From Blastocystis hominis (Eukaryota; Sar; Bigyra; Opalinata; Blastocystidae): a stretch of DNA of 64,000 nt. Below are positions 55,151 to 63,369 of this stretch, one piece after another; position 1 is the stretch's first letter; each line of letters opens with the position of its first letter. The notes beneath the pieces were generated by a model. That model ran no database searches, had not been told where the DNA came from, and worked only from the letters and a program-made list of their open reading frames with translations. The position numbers were made by a program, and so were the translations under genes. The DNA is taken from the NCBI RefSeq assembly GCF_000151665.1, contig NW_013171825.1, positions 249,422 to 313,421 of the forward strand, written 5' to 3'.

Positions 55151-55831
55151 ATGTCGTACATTTTCAGCAGCAATGGAAACAACTACACGTTCAAGAAGCT
55201 CGACAACATGCTCATCAACATGCCAGAGAAGGACGGTCATCATGTATTAATTCGAGAGACAGTGGATGGTGTTCCTCAGTACTCGTGGGGGAGTGCGGCT
55301 TGTATCGTGAAAGCGAACGAAGCATTTGTCTTCGAGTACACACCAGAAACTACCGAATCATTCAATAGCGAATGGGGTGGTGATGGTATGCCGCCTATGC
55401 CGTCCGGATCATACCTGATAACCACGACTGTCATAACGTACCTTCCTGAAGACATATTCAACGATTGCACGTCAATCGAATCGGTGGTTGAAAAGGGTTA
55501 TCGAGTGCTAGTCACGTTTGACAACACGCCTATCCTAGACAGACCGTACATCGATACATTGAATAGTCTTGTGTCTCATACTGGTTATGCTGTTGTGAAT
55601 ATTGGGGGAAGCAACGCTTCCCCCTACAACTCTCCTGTCCTTCGTACGTATTCGAATCTCCCTCTCATGCTTCTAGGTGGTGTAAAGAGCATCACGATCG
55701 TTTTCGAACATTTAGGCGACGTTGTTTCTGTGGCGGAACAAAGTTCCGCCGGGACGACGAAGGGGGCGATGTACATCGCCCCGGGAAGCCGAAGGCTTCC
55801 CACGAAGTCGTCCCATTCTGACTCCTCGTAA
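55151..55831 (+). CDS. Polinton ORF of unknown function (226 aa), end coded by hairpin repeats
   Basis: An open frame of 226 residues starting MSYIFSSNGNNYTFKKLDN. The globular part ends near ITIVFEHLGDVV. The last 35 or so residues are encoded by the palindromic hairpin cluster at 55,732-55,814 and are probably not part of the fold. The 3' end overlaps the convergent integrase gene. No family was recognised. Confidence 0.62.
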   Translation: MSYIFSSNGNNYTFKKLDNMLINMPEKDGHHVLIRETVDGVPQYSWGSAACIVKANEAFVFEYTPETTESFNSEWGGDGMPPMPSGSYLITTTVITYLPEDIFNDCTSIESVVEKGYRVLVTFDNTPILDRPYIDTLNSLVSHTGYAVVNIGGSNASPYNSPVLRTYSNLPLMLLGGVKSITIVFEHLGDVVSVAEQSSAGTTKGAMYIAPGSRRLPTKSSHSDSS

Positions 55832-56810
55832 TGGGTCGATGTGACCTTGCTGCACCTCGCAATGCATTAGGTTCCTTTCGACTCTTGGATCGCGTGACTG
55901 GTGGTGCTGGCTGTGGTTTGCATTTGCTTGCCAGGAGTTCCCAATGATAGCACTTCTGCTTGCTACCGCTTTCCATATTCTTCACTTCGTACATCAATGG
56001 CATGAATCGATCGTCAATGTCAACAACTTGATACAAGTCCTGAGACCATTTGCTCGTCAATGATCGCTTTTCCAGAACGCGAGGTCTTCGTGTCACTCGA
56101 ACATAATCACCCACATCGAATTGAGGCGTCGTGTCCTTTGCTGTCATGTTGGATGGTTCTGTCTTCTCCGTGTACAAGATGTTGTTGTTCCAAATGTCAG
56201 TGGGTGCATATCCGGTGTCTCTGTTCTTCCTTGCATTGTGTCTACGAACGGCACCATCGATCAAGTCGAACCACACACCTTTCCATTGATTGAATGGAAC
56301 CATGATGTCTTCCTTGATATCTCGAATTGCTCGTTCGGCTAGTACTGCTTTATTCGCTGAATCCATGTGATACATGGTGATGTCATACTTGTCCAAGATG
56401 TTGGTACGAAAGATGGCATTGGTGAACTCGGTACCTCGATCCGAGCAAATATGCTTTGGTGCACCGTATGTTTGAATGACATCCTTCATCGCATGCGTGA
56501 CTTCTGTGGCACTCTTGCTTTTCAGTCGCCGAGCCATCAAGTATTTCGAATATCCATCAATGCACACAAGGACATACTTGTATCCACGATTCTTGTGGAA
56601 TCCTGTGGACTTCTGTGGCGGAACTTCGTTCCGCCGGGACGACGAAGTCGTCCCATTCTGTCTGCCCAACACTTCCTGAATCCATTTGTCTTGTTTGGAA
56701 GAGAAATCGATGAGATCGATGAAGTATATGTTTCTCTTGAATGAACTGATGATCACTCGAGTTGCACCTTTTCGCTTGGCTGGTTTCCGTAGTTCCTTGA
56801 TTTCATTCAT
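55692..56810 (-). CDS. Polinton retroviral-type (rve) integrase
   Basis: A 372-residue frame. The catalytic core shows the D, D and E regions: YKYVLVCIDGYSKYLMAR, HICSDRGTEFTNAIF and AVLAERAIRDIKE. A C-terminal SH3- or chromo-like segment follows (GDYVRVTRRPRVLEKR; SQDLYQVVDIDDRFMPLMYE). Such integrases insert Polintons with 6-bp target duplications. Two hairpin clusters lie inside the frame (56,617-56,654 and 55,732-55,814) and add short Ser/Arg-rich inserts. Confidence 0.93.
   Translation of the reverse strand: MNEIKELRKPAKRKGATRVIISSFKRNIYFIDLIDFSSKQDKWIQEVLGRQNGTTSSSRRNEVPPQKSTGFHKNRGYKYVLVCIDGYSKYLMARRLKSKSATEVTHAMKDVIQTYGAPKHICSDRGTEFTNAIFRTNILDKYDITMYHMDSANKAVLAERAIRDIKEDIMVPFNQWKGVWFDLIDGAVRRHNARKNRDTGYAPTDIWNNNILYTEKTEPSNMTAKDTTPQFDVGDYVRVTRRPRVLEKRSLTSKWSQDLYQVVDIDDRFMPLMYEVKNMESGSKQKCYHWELLASKCKPQPAPPVTRSKSRKEPNALRGAARSHRPITRSQNGTTSWEAFGFPGRCTSPPSSSRRNFVPPQKQRRLNVRKRS
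55732..55814. repeat. Hairpin cluster with nested insertion (first site)
   Basis: A 19-bp hairpin GGCGGAACAAAGTTCCGCC (55,732-55,750) is followed by the left arm GGGACGAC of a second one. Its loop is split after ACGAAG (55,757-55,762) by two hairpins (55,763-55,782 and 55,783-55,801). ACGAAG is then repeated (55,802-55,807) and the right arm GTCGTCCC ends at 55,814. The unsplit form of the same pair is at 56,617-56,654. Confidence 0.9.
56617..56654. repeat. Two adjacent 19-bp hairpins (unsplit form)
   Basis: GGCGGAACTTCGTTCCGCC is followed directly by GGGACGACGAAGTCGTCCC. Both have 8-bp arms and a 3-base loop. They lie inside the integrase frame and are the intact counterpart of the split cluster at 55,732-55,814, with the same flanks (TGT before, ATTCTG after). 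Confidence 0.95.
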
Positions 56811-56812
56811 AA

Positions 56813-57004
56813 ATGAACCGCTTTATTCAATGGCTGAAAAGTGCATGGAAATGGATGAGTGGAAGAAAGAACCACAAGCTAGTGGTTGACTCGAAATGCA
56901 AGGACAGATGTCACTGCCTGTGCGTGTACAATGAGAAGAATGGATCCGATGACGACAGTGGAAGTGACATATCGATCAGTCCGACAGAGATTAAAGTGAA
57001 ATGA
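56813..57004 (+). CDS. Polinton small Cys-containing ORF (63 aa)
   Basis: A 63-residue frame (MNRFIQWLKSAWKWMSGRK) with an amphipathic aromatic N-terminal helix and a CKDRCHCLC cluster. Its ATG is two bases from the divergent integrase start. The N-terminal helix resembles membrane-active viral peptides, but this is only a suggestion. Confidence 0.5.
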   Translation: MNRFIQWLKSAWKWMSGRKNHKLVVDSKCKDRCHCLCVYNEKNGSDDDSGSDISISPTEIKVK

Positions 57005-57052
57005 GGGATGCCTAAATAGATTTAAATAATGTAAACATAAATAGAAATACAA

Positions 57053-57490
57053 ATGAACTGTTGGATGAATGATGAACGTCTTGATATCACACGTAAATAC
57101 GTGCATGATATGATTAATTCATTTGTTGAGGACCCAAAAGGTACAAATTATCATAATGAGTATAATCCTCCATATATGTTGATAAATTCACCCGATCTTC
57201 AACATCTTCTTGTGAAATCATGTAATGATGATAAATACATAGTGAAGTATGGGGGACAAAGTGGGGCGACAAAGTCGCCCCGGGAAGCCTTCGGCTTCCC
57301 ACAAAGTCCCGCCGGGGAAGCGAAGCTTCCCCGAAACATTGCTGAACTCCGTGCTTTCAATGAGAATATCTATGATATCGAAGGTCATCGTGTGATGACA
57401 TTAGGTGGTGATATAATTATCATTGATATCGATGGTGTTGCATTTGATCAACTCGAATGTGTATCGGGTAAACGATTACCGCCAAAGTAA
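57053..57490 (+). CDS. Polinton ORF of unknown function (145 aa) with internal hairpin insertion
   Basis: A 145-residue frame. The stretch encoded by the hairpin cluster 57,251-57,332 interrupts an otherwise ordinary sequence (MNCWMNDERLDITRKYVH before it, NIYDIEGHRVMTLGGDIII after it). No family was recognised. Confidence 0.55.
   Translation: MNCWMNDERLDITRKYVHDMINSFVEDPKGTNYHNEYNPPYMLINSPDLQHLLVKSCNDDKYIVKYGGQSGATKSPREAFGFPQSPAGEAKLPRNIAELRAFNENIYDIEGHRVMTLGGDIIIIDIDGVAFDQLECVSGKRLPPK
57251..57332. repeat. Hairpin cluster with nested insertion (second site)
   Basis: GGGAC-AAA-GTCCC is split at ACAAAGT (57,256-57,262; repeated at 57,301-57,307) by GGGGCGACAAAGTCGCCCC (57,263-57,281) and GGGAAGCCTTCGGCTTCCC (57,282-57,300). 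A further hairpin GGGGAAGCGAAGCTTCCCC follows at 57,314-57,332. Confidence 0.9.
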
Positions 57491-57546
57491 AAGACTGGAA
57501 GCTATGGTTTCCAAGTCGCCCTTATTTCACTTTGTCCCTCACAGTA

Positions 57547-57583
57547 GGGACGACTTCGTCGTCCGACGGGACGAAGTCCCGTC
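57547..57583. repeat. Two adjacent hairpins
   Basis: GGGACGACTTCGTCGTCC (57,547-57,564, one base short) and GACGGGACGAAGTCCCGTC (57,565-57,583) lie just after the 3' end of the convergent fibre-like gene and span its last codons. Confidence 0.9.
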
Positions 57584-58883
57584 ACAGTTCTACAATCGTG
57601 ACTTGGAAGTTCGAGTATAAGTGCGAGATAGTTGTATCACCACCGCGTGTCACAACGAGTTGTAATCCACCATCTTTTAACGGTGAAAATATAGATGTGC
57701 CAGAGACGTTCATTGTTGGGGTCGGGTTGTCAAGTGTTGTCTTCAGCAACGTTGCTTGAGACGTAGTGATTATCAAGCTCGGCGTGTCTGTAAAGCCTAC
57801 GAATGCCTGCTCGTAGTTACCACACTTGAGACTCAAATTAATCGTGACCAGATACTTGCTGTTCGAAGATAACGTGAGATCTTCCGTCAAGTTCGAATTG
57901 TCTGATCCGAGTATCTCGGATACGACGGTGTGACCACTACCAGACCAAGAGTACGTGAACGTCTTGGAGAGCTTGGTAGGCTGTGGCTCGAAGGATATTC
58001 CACTGCTAGTCACGTTCAGCAAGTACGATCCTGAGTTGGACGGGATGGTCAATTTGCTCACACCCGTTCCGTAATTGATCACGATACATTGTTCTTCATT
58101 CGTACATCCAAGAATATCTTTATAGATTACATTGGAGTCAAGGATGCTCGTTGTGGGTACTTCAGTATTTGTCTCGTTCTTGAAGACGAAGTAGCCAGAA
58201 GAGTTATTCATCGCAGGCACGTTCGCACCGAATGCACTATTGCCCTTGTAAGCAATGAGACACAGGTTCGTCGACTGCACGCCGAGGCAATCGTGGAATA
58301 GAGTTGAGGCGTTCATTGTCTCGAATGTGTACTGAATTCCGAAAGCTCCAGCCTCTACTCCTTTCAGGATGTACGTCCCGGACTGATCTGGCAGGAACAG
58401 ATTTGTACGAGTGCTCGTTGTCGAGTTCCAGTTGGCAATCGCGTACTTGTTCGATGTGGTACCGAGACCGATAGCCGTGTTGATCGTAGTCGCGCTGAAT
58501 AACAGGAACGAAGGATTGCCATCTTCGTCCATGTTCAGCACGTACTTACCGCTACTAGGCAGATCGAGCTCTCCGAATGTGCTATTGTTGATAAAGTACG
58601 GAATCGTGCCTTTGGAATCAATGGTAATCGCCTGGTTGTCACTGCCTTTGAAGTACGAATTGTCGAGCGTGGTGAACTCTTCAGGCTGCTCAGGTACTAC
58701 GGCACCCGAATCAACCCATGTGAAGTCGTTGTTGTAATTGCTGAGCACGAAGGTGCCATTCCCACTTGGTAGTGAGAAGGTCTTGAATGCTCCATTATGG
58801 TAGTACTGGAGACCATTCGTCATCTCCTTGCGTTTGAACACTCCATTCTGGAGATATACAAGTTTCTCTGCTGTGCTTGACAT
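57582..58883 (-). CDS. Polinton fibre- or minor-capsid-like protein
   Basis: A 433-residue beta-rich frame with repeated short units such as LPSGNGTFVLSNYNNDFTW, LPSSGKYVLNMDEDGNPSF, LPDQSGTYILKGVEAGAF and IPSNSGSYLLNVTSSGISF, each about 90-100 residues apart. The C-terminal part (FTYSWSGSGHTVVSEILG onward) looks like a TNF/C1q-type jelly-roll head. This organisation suggests a trimeric fibre for host attachment. It is divergent from the capsid gene with a shared 45-bp start region. Confidence 0.6.
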   Translation of the reverse strand: MSSTAEKLVYLQNGVFKRKEMTNGLQYYHNGAFKTFSLPSGNGTFVLSNYNNDFTWVDSGAVVPEQPEEFTTLDNSYFKGSDNQAITIDSKGTIPYFINNSTFGELDLPSSGKYVLNMDEDGNPSFLLFSATTINTAIGLGTTSNKYAIANWNSTTSTRTNLFLPDQSGTYILKGVEAGAFGIQYTFETMNASTLFHDCLGVQSTNLCLIAYKGNSAFGANVPAMNNSSGYFVFKNETNTEVPTTSILDSNVIYKDILGCTNEEQCIVINYGTGVSKLTIPSNSGSYLLNVTSSGISFEPQPTKLSKTFTYSWSGSGHTVVSEILGSDNSNLTEDLTLSSNSKYLVTINLSLKCGNYEQAFVGFTDTPSLIITTSQATLLKTTLDNPTPTMNVSGTSIFSPLKDGGLQLVVTRGGDTTISHLYSNFQVTIVEL

Positions 58884-58928
58884 TTATACTAGGGAGGAGA
58901 GAAAACAGTTTTTTCCTCGTAGTAATAA

Positions 58929-60218
58929 ATGGCAACTACAATTCCTCCTGTGCATAACTACGAATCGCAGATTGTGTTCAGCAATCAGTCCAATAACATC
59001 AAGTCGACCGATGTGATCAATTGGACGATCGCTCCATCCGGTGATGACGTGTACTTCAATCTCTACAAGTCTCGAATGACGTTCAAGCTCAAGATCACCG
59101 GGTTGGCAAATAACGCAACAGGTTCACCCAAGGTATTCTATGTTCCGGTGAAGAAGAACATGTCGGGCATCGTGAACAACACGAAGGTCACGTACACCTA
59201 TTGGAATGGTGAGAACTTGGCGTCCTTGCCTCTGAGTGCAGACAATGAAAACATCGGCCAGATCCGGTCACTCTTGAATGCGCTCACGGACAACAAGCAC
59301 AACAATGTGGTGAACGAGGGACTGAAGGAACTGTCCTACATCTACTACGATGCATTGGACTACGATACTGACGATGAAACCGAGAGAGCTGCGGCCATCC
59401 TGGGTCGACCTTATGGTGGGAAGTTGTTCTACAACATGCTCAAGTTCGTACAGCCCAACAATTCGACCACGGCGTACACGACGATCAATGTGAACTTTGC
59501 AGACATCTTTGAAGGTTGTTCTCAGGAACGATTCATCAATCTCACGCAGATGGATGCTCAGATCTATCCCACGAACGACGATGCATACTTCTACATCGAT
59601 GCTGGCAAAATCAATACCGCTACAAGTCCGGACGCTGTTCCATCAGCCACGGCTTTCACCGGTGTGTACTTCGATACATGCACGCTTTGGTATCACAGTT
59701 ACAAGACGAGCGATGATTCGACCTTCGATCCTGAAGACACTCAGTTGGTGAAGAACCAGATCATGACCAAGACGTTCCGCATTCCTACTGGCCAGAACTT
59801 CATCGATGATCGTGTGCTGGTCAACTTCCCCGTCAAGATGATGTTCATGATGTTCACGGACGACAATGGCGATTTCTCGGAACTCCTTGATGTGCGATTC
59901 AAACGTATCTCCTTGAACATCGCTGGTGAACAGAAGCGTATCATCAATGTGGACAACACGAACACACCTGATGGAATTGATCACACGTTCTTCGAATGGA
60001 TGGACTATCTTTGCAATAGTCGTTCCGACGAGTACGACACGCTGTTGACGTACAAGACGTGGTTGAATCAGTTCCGCATCTTCGCCTTCCCATTAGCCGA
60101 GTGGTTCCCGATGCGAGCATCGAATCAGATCCAGTTCGAAATCGAGTTGGAAGAGGATGTTGCAGCGACGATCCAGATGCACCTCATCATGATCCGTGCC
60201 AACACTGTGGGAGCGTAG
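58929..60218 (+). CDS. Probable Polinton major capsid protein (jelly-roll)
   Basis: A 429-residue beta-rich frame. The start (MATTIPPVHNYESQIVFSNQ) and the end (RIFAFPLAEWFPMRASNQ, then QIQFEIELEEDVAATIQMHL) are typical of viral double jelly-roll capsid proteins that end in a strand pair. It is flanked by fibre, ATPase and protease genes as in other Polintons. It is shorter than many Polinton capsid proteins, so a penton protein is the alternative. Confidence 0.65.
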   Translation: MATTIPPVHNYESQIVFSNQSNNIKSTDVINWTIAPSGDDVYFNLYKSRMTFKLKITGLANNATGSPKVFYVPVKKNMSGIVNNTKVTYTYWNGENLASLPLSADNENIGQIRSLLNALTDNKHNNVVNEGLKELSYIYYDALDYDTDDETERAAAILGRPYGGKLFYNMLKFVQPNNSTTAYTTINVNFADIFEGCSQERFINLTQMDAQIYPTNDDAYFYIDAGKINTATSPDAVPSATAFTGVYFDTCTLWYHSYKTSDDSTFDPEDTQLVKNQIMTKTFRIPTGQNFIDDRVLVNFPVKMMFMMFTDDNGDFSELLDVRFKRISLNIAGEQKRIINVDNTNTPDGIDHTFFEWMDYLCNSRSDEYDTLLTYKTWLNQFRIFAFPLAEWFPMRASNQIQFEIELEEDVAATIQMHLIMIRANTVGA

Positions 60219-60221
60219 CTA

Positions 60222-60257
60222 GGCGGAACTTCGTTCCGCCGGGAGGCTTTGCCTCCC
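60222..60257. repeat. Two adjacent hairpins after the capsid gene
   Basis: GGCGGAACTTCGTTCCGCC (60,222-60,240) and GGGAGGCTTTGCCTCCC (60,241-60,257) start four bases after the capsid gene stop. Confidence 0.92.
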
Positions 60258-60317
60258 AAGCTTCCCCACGCCTAACTAATATCACTTAAAGATTTCAAAA
60301 CATAAATATAAATAGAT

Positions 60318-60851
60318 ATGAGCAACAAGATTCAGGTTTTCGATCTTTCCAACACTTCTAACATTTCTCTCACTTCCACTGGATTCAAAAGAGATGGCGA
60401 ATCGGCTAAGTATGTCTGCAAGATCACCGATGCTACCATTGTTTTCGTGGGTGACAACTCAAAGTTCGAAACAGACAAGAAGAAACTGTTCAACACTTTC
60501 TCCATCACACTGCCCAAGGAGCAATCGGAAGTGTTCAAAAGAATCCTCGATGAGACGAAGAGAGAGAATCAGCCGTGGAGCGAATACGATGGTGAGATCC
60601 AGTTCAAAGTGAAATTGAGTCCGAACACGAAGATCGTGAATAACGACAAGAAACCGATCAAAATCGATCTACGAAATGTGCCATGTACTGATCTTCGCGA
60701 ATATAAGGATGCAACGATCGATATCGTAGTAACTGGTACGAGCAATGAATTTGAGGGCAAAAATGGTGATAAGTTCTCGTACATATCACTCACAGCAACG
60801 CAAATCAAGATCAAGGATAAGAATAGTGTCTTCGATTGCGATTTCTTGTAA
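60318..60851 (+). CDS. Polinton OB-fold-like (ssDNA-binding type) protein
   Basis: A 177-residue frame (MSNKIQVFDLSNTSNISLTS) with alternating beta strands, including IQFKVKLSPNTKIVNNDKKP and DIVVTGTSNEFEGKNGDKFS, and an acidic end (FDCDFL). Small proteins with this layout in DNA viruses bind single-stranded DNA; the assignment is by pattern only. Confidence 0.5.
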   Translation: MSNKIQVFDLSNTSNISLTSTGFKRDGESAKYVCKITDATIVFVGDNSKFETDKKKLFNTFSITLPKEQSEVFKRILDETKRENQPWSEYDGEIQFKVKLSPNTKIVNNDKKPIKIDLRNVPCTDLREYKDATIDIVVTGTSNEFEGKNGDKFSYISLTATQIKIKDKNSVFDCDFL

Positions 60852-60862
60852 GAGGTATGTGA

Positions 60863-60900
60863 GGGGAAGCGAAGCTTCCCCGGGGCAACGAAGTTGCCCC
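60863..60900. repeat. Two adjacent hairpins after the OB-fold-like gene
   Basis: GGGGAAGCGAAGCTTCCCC (60,863-60,881) and GGGGCAACGAAGTTGCCCC (60,882-60,900) lie 12 bases after the stop. A decayed copy (GGGGCAACGAAGTTCCTCCC) lies at 60,964-60,983 before the ATPase start. Confidence 0.92.
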
Positions 60901-60989
60901 TGTGTGTGATAGATTCCTTTTTCACTTTGGGCATCGCGGATGTCGTGATAACCAAAGTAAATAGGGGCAACGAAGTTCCTCCCTAATAA

Positions 60990-62339
60990 ATGGAAGACAA
61001 CCCCATTATTCCCAACATAGACACTACACTACTCTCGATCAAGAACCGAATAAGACGATTTAACCATCGATGTCCCTATAACAACAAACGATTGACAAGA
61101 AGAACAGAAAATACGCTCAATCAAGCCGAAGTAATGCAGGATACCATCAAACAACGGATGGAGAATGAAACCGATGAAGAAAAGAGCAAGCAATATGCCA
61201 AAATACTGCGAGAACTAGCCGACTACATCCAACCAGAGCAAACCATTGACGAGCAATTGCAGGATCTTCGACAGAACAAGGAAAGCATGGGTATTATGAA
61301 GTTCGATTGGGAACTCGATTGTCAGGACACATTCCTCAATCAATTCACACTCATCATTGCTCCTTCCAAGTCGGGCAAGTCGTTCCTCATCAACCAGTTG
61401 TGCTACGAGATACCTCATTCGTTCGACAAGATCTGCTTCTTCATGGGAAAGGTCAGCTATGAAAACAAGTGTCCACAAGTGCTCAAACATGTCGCCAACA
61501 AAGCAGGCATCAAGACACAATGGATCAACACCGATAGTGAGGTGCGTCCAGAATTCACGGACAGTGAGGACGTCGCGTACAAACAATTGAATGACGATGG
61601 ATCAAGTGTGGCCATCTACAATGACACCACATACCCCTCGATCTACATCTTCGACGACTTGTACACGAAGCCGAACGATCACTGGGTGGTGAACTTCATG
61701 GACACCATGGCTTGCATGAGTCGACATCGAAAGACCAGTTGCTTCATTGCCTTCCAAGGATTCTCTCGATTGAGCAACAAGATTCTGGATAACGCCACTC
61801 GAATCTTTCTCTTCTACGATATCCTTGGACGAGAGGATTTGTGGCGCAAAATGAAGATACCACCACCGAGTAATCTATCCGAGGTACTTCGTGATATCCA
61901 GATGGGCATGCACACACGATGGTACTACCTGGATGACGATTCACTGGTCGAGTACGTCCCATACGAGCTGAGTAGCAAACAACAAGCGATCAACAAGATG
62001 CGATCGAAGTTACCAAAGGCATTGAGTGATGAACAAAAACGCAAAGAAGTGGAAGAGAAACAACGACAAGTGCAGCAACTCGAAGAGGAACTTGGTAAGG
62101 GTATAGCGAGAAGTGAGGACAAGAGAAACAAGAGAGACAAGAGTCGCACGTACAATCTCTTGGACATCAAAGAGGCCGTTGAAATCAAACCACAGGACTA
62201 CAGCAAAGCTATCAACACCAAGGAATTCCAGTTCGTACAGAAACCGAGAGACGGCATGGCAAACGTGGATCAACCTAAAGATAGCAATGTACGACAAAGT
62301 AAAAAGAAAGGACTACGATCGAGGTATGGACTGGCATAG
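60990..62339 (+). CDS. Polinton A32/FtsK-HerA-type DNA-packaging ATPase
   Basis: A 449-residue frame with Walker A (LIIAPSKSGKSFLINQL), Walker B (YPSIYIFDDLYTK) and a following sensor region (RHRKTSCFIAFQGFSR). An N-terminal coiled stretch precedes the ATPase and a Lys/Gln-rich coil ends it. In Polintons and related viruses this motor packs DNA into the capsid. Confidence 0.88.
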   Translation: MEDNPIIPNIDTTLLSIKNRIRRFNHRCPYNNKRLTRRTENTLNQAEVMQDTIKQRMENETDEEKSKQYAKILRELADYIQPEQTIDEQLQDLRQNKESMGIMKFDWELDCQDTFLNQFTLIIAPSKSGKSFLINQLCYEIPHSFDKICFFMGKVSYENKCPQVLKHVANKAGIKTQWINTDSEVRPEFTDSEDVAYKQLNDDGSSVAIYNDTTYPSIYIFDDLYTKPNDHWVVNFMDTMACMSRHRKTSCFIAFQGFSRLSNKILDNATRIFLFYDILGREDLWRKMKIPPPSNLSEVLRDIQMGMHTRWYYLDDDSLVEYVPYELSSKQQAINKMRSKLPKALSDEQKRKEVEEKQRQVQQLEEELGKGIARSEDKRNKRDKSRTYNLLDIKEAVEIKPQDYSKAINTKEFQFVQKPRDGMANVDQPKDSNVRQSKKKGLRSRYGLA

Positions 62340-62375
62340 CCAAAGTAAAAAAAGGACAACCATGTTTACTTTGGG

Positions 62376-63281
62376 CTAACCATCCAAGTCACTTCGCCAA
62401 CCAAGGCCAACACGAGTCTGCTTTGCTTCTTTCTCTATTTCTGGAATAATGTCAAATCTCTCTTTTTCCCATACATCCATTGGAATCGTATAATGAGTCT
62501 TACGTACCTTTTTCCCACCATACTTCTTACACAAGTCTAAAAGGATTTTATCGATCTCGTCTTTGAACGTGAAACCATTTGGTATGTCTTTCACTCTATA
62601 CACACATACACGTCCCTCTCTATCCATTTTGGAACATGTACTCTTCCATTTATCTGATTTAACATGTTGTGAATAGATGTGCACATTATCATCATTTTCA
62701 ACGATAATGTACGTTATGAAAAAGTACCATTGTTGACCTACTTTATTTGGCACACGGCGATCCTTCAATTCCTTGTTCTCATGGGTCAGCTCTTCGTTTG
62801 CCTTTCGAAGGTAGTCATTGTCCTCCTGTCGAAGACGTGTTAGGAATCTAAGCACATCGCAGGCAAATGCAGGATCTGCCCACATAAGGCAAGCATGGAG
62901 CAGTTCCTCGCATACTATGTAACCCTTGTTTGTACCGACAGACGATGATGTCGTGATGTATTGAATCACGTCGCAAATGTCAAACTTGTCGTTTTGGGTG
63001 CCATTTGACGGTAGGTCGGAATTCCGACCTACTGTAGATTGACCGTTTTTGGCACTATTTTCACCTTCAGACCGTAGGCTGGAATTCCAGCCTACGCTTT
63101 TTGCCATATGTTCGATCAGTTCTTGGGTCTGCTTGTTTTGTAGGTAATTCTTGAATAGCTTGTTTGTACCGTGCTTCTCGTTGTACTGTCTCAACAGATC
63201 AGAGACAAGGTACATTCGAATACCATTATCAAGGCACATACGAATCTTGTAGTCGTAGAAGTCAATCTCTTCGAATTTCAT
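62376..63281 (-). CDS. Polinton KilA-N-domain protein
   Basis: A 301-residue frame. The N-terminal part (YDYKIRMCLDNGIRMYLVSD, FKNYLQNKQTQELIEHM, CEELLHACLMWADPAFACDV) is a KilA-N DNA-binding domain. A coiled linker and a C-terminal domain follow (VCVYRVKDIPNGFTFKDEID), as in viral KilA-N proteins. Two related palindromes (63,011-63,032 and 63,073-63,096) lie within the frame between the two halves of KilA-N. Confidence 0.8.
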   Translation of the reverse strand: MKFEEIDFYDYKIRMCLDNGIRMYLVSDLLRQYNEKHGTNKLFKNYLQNKQTQELIEHMAKSVGWNSSLRSEGENSAKNGQSTVGRNSDLPSNGTQNDKFDICDVIQYITTSSSVGTNKGYIVCEELLHACLMWADPAFACDVLRFLTRLRQEDNDYLRKANEELTHENKELKDRRVPNKVGQQWYFFITYIIVENDDNVHIYSQHVKSDKWKSTCSKMDREGRVCVYRVKDIPNGFTFKDEIDKILLDLCKKYGGKKVRKTHYTIPMDVWEKERFDIIPEIEKEAKQTRVGLGWRSDLDG

Positions 63282-63350
63282 TTCTATTTGTATTTATGTA
63301 TTGAACTCTTTTAAGTACAATAGTTACAGTAGGGGACACTACGTGCTCCC

Positions 63351-63369
63351 GGGGAAGCTTCGCTTCCCC
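63351..63369. repeat. Hairpin after the protease gene
   Basis: GGGGAAGCTTCGCTTCCCC lies at the 3' end of the minus-strand protease gene, overlapping the position of its stop codon by no more than a base. Confidence 0.9.
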
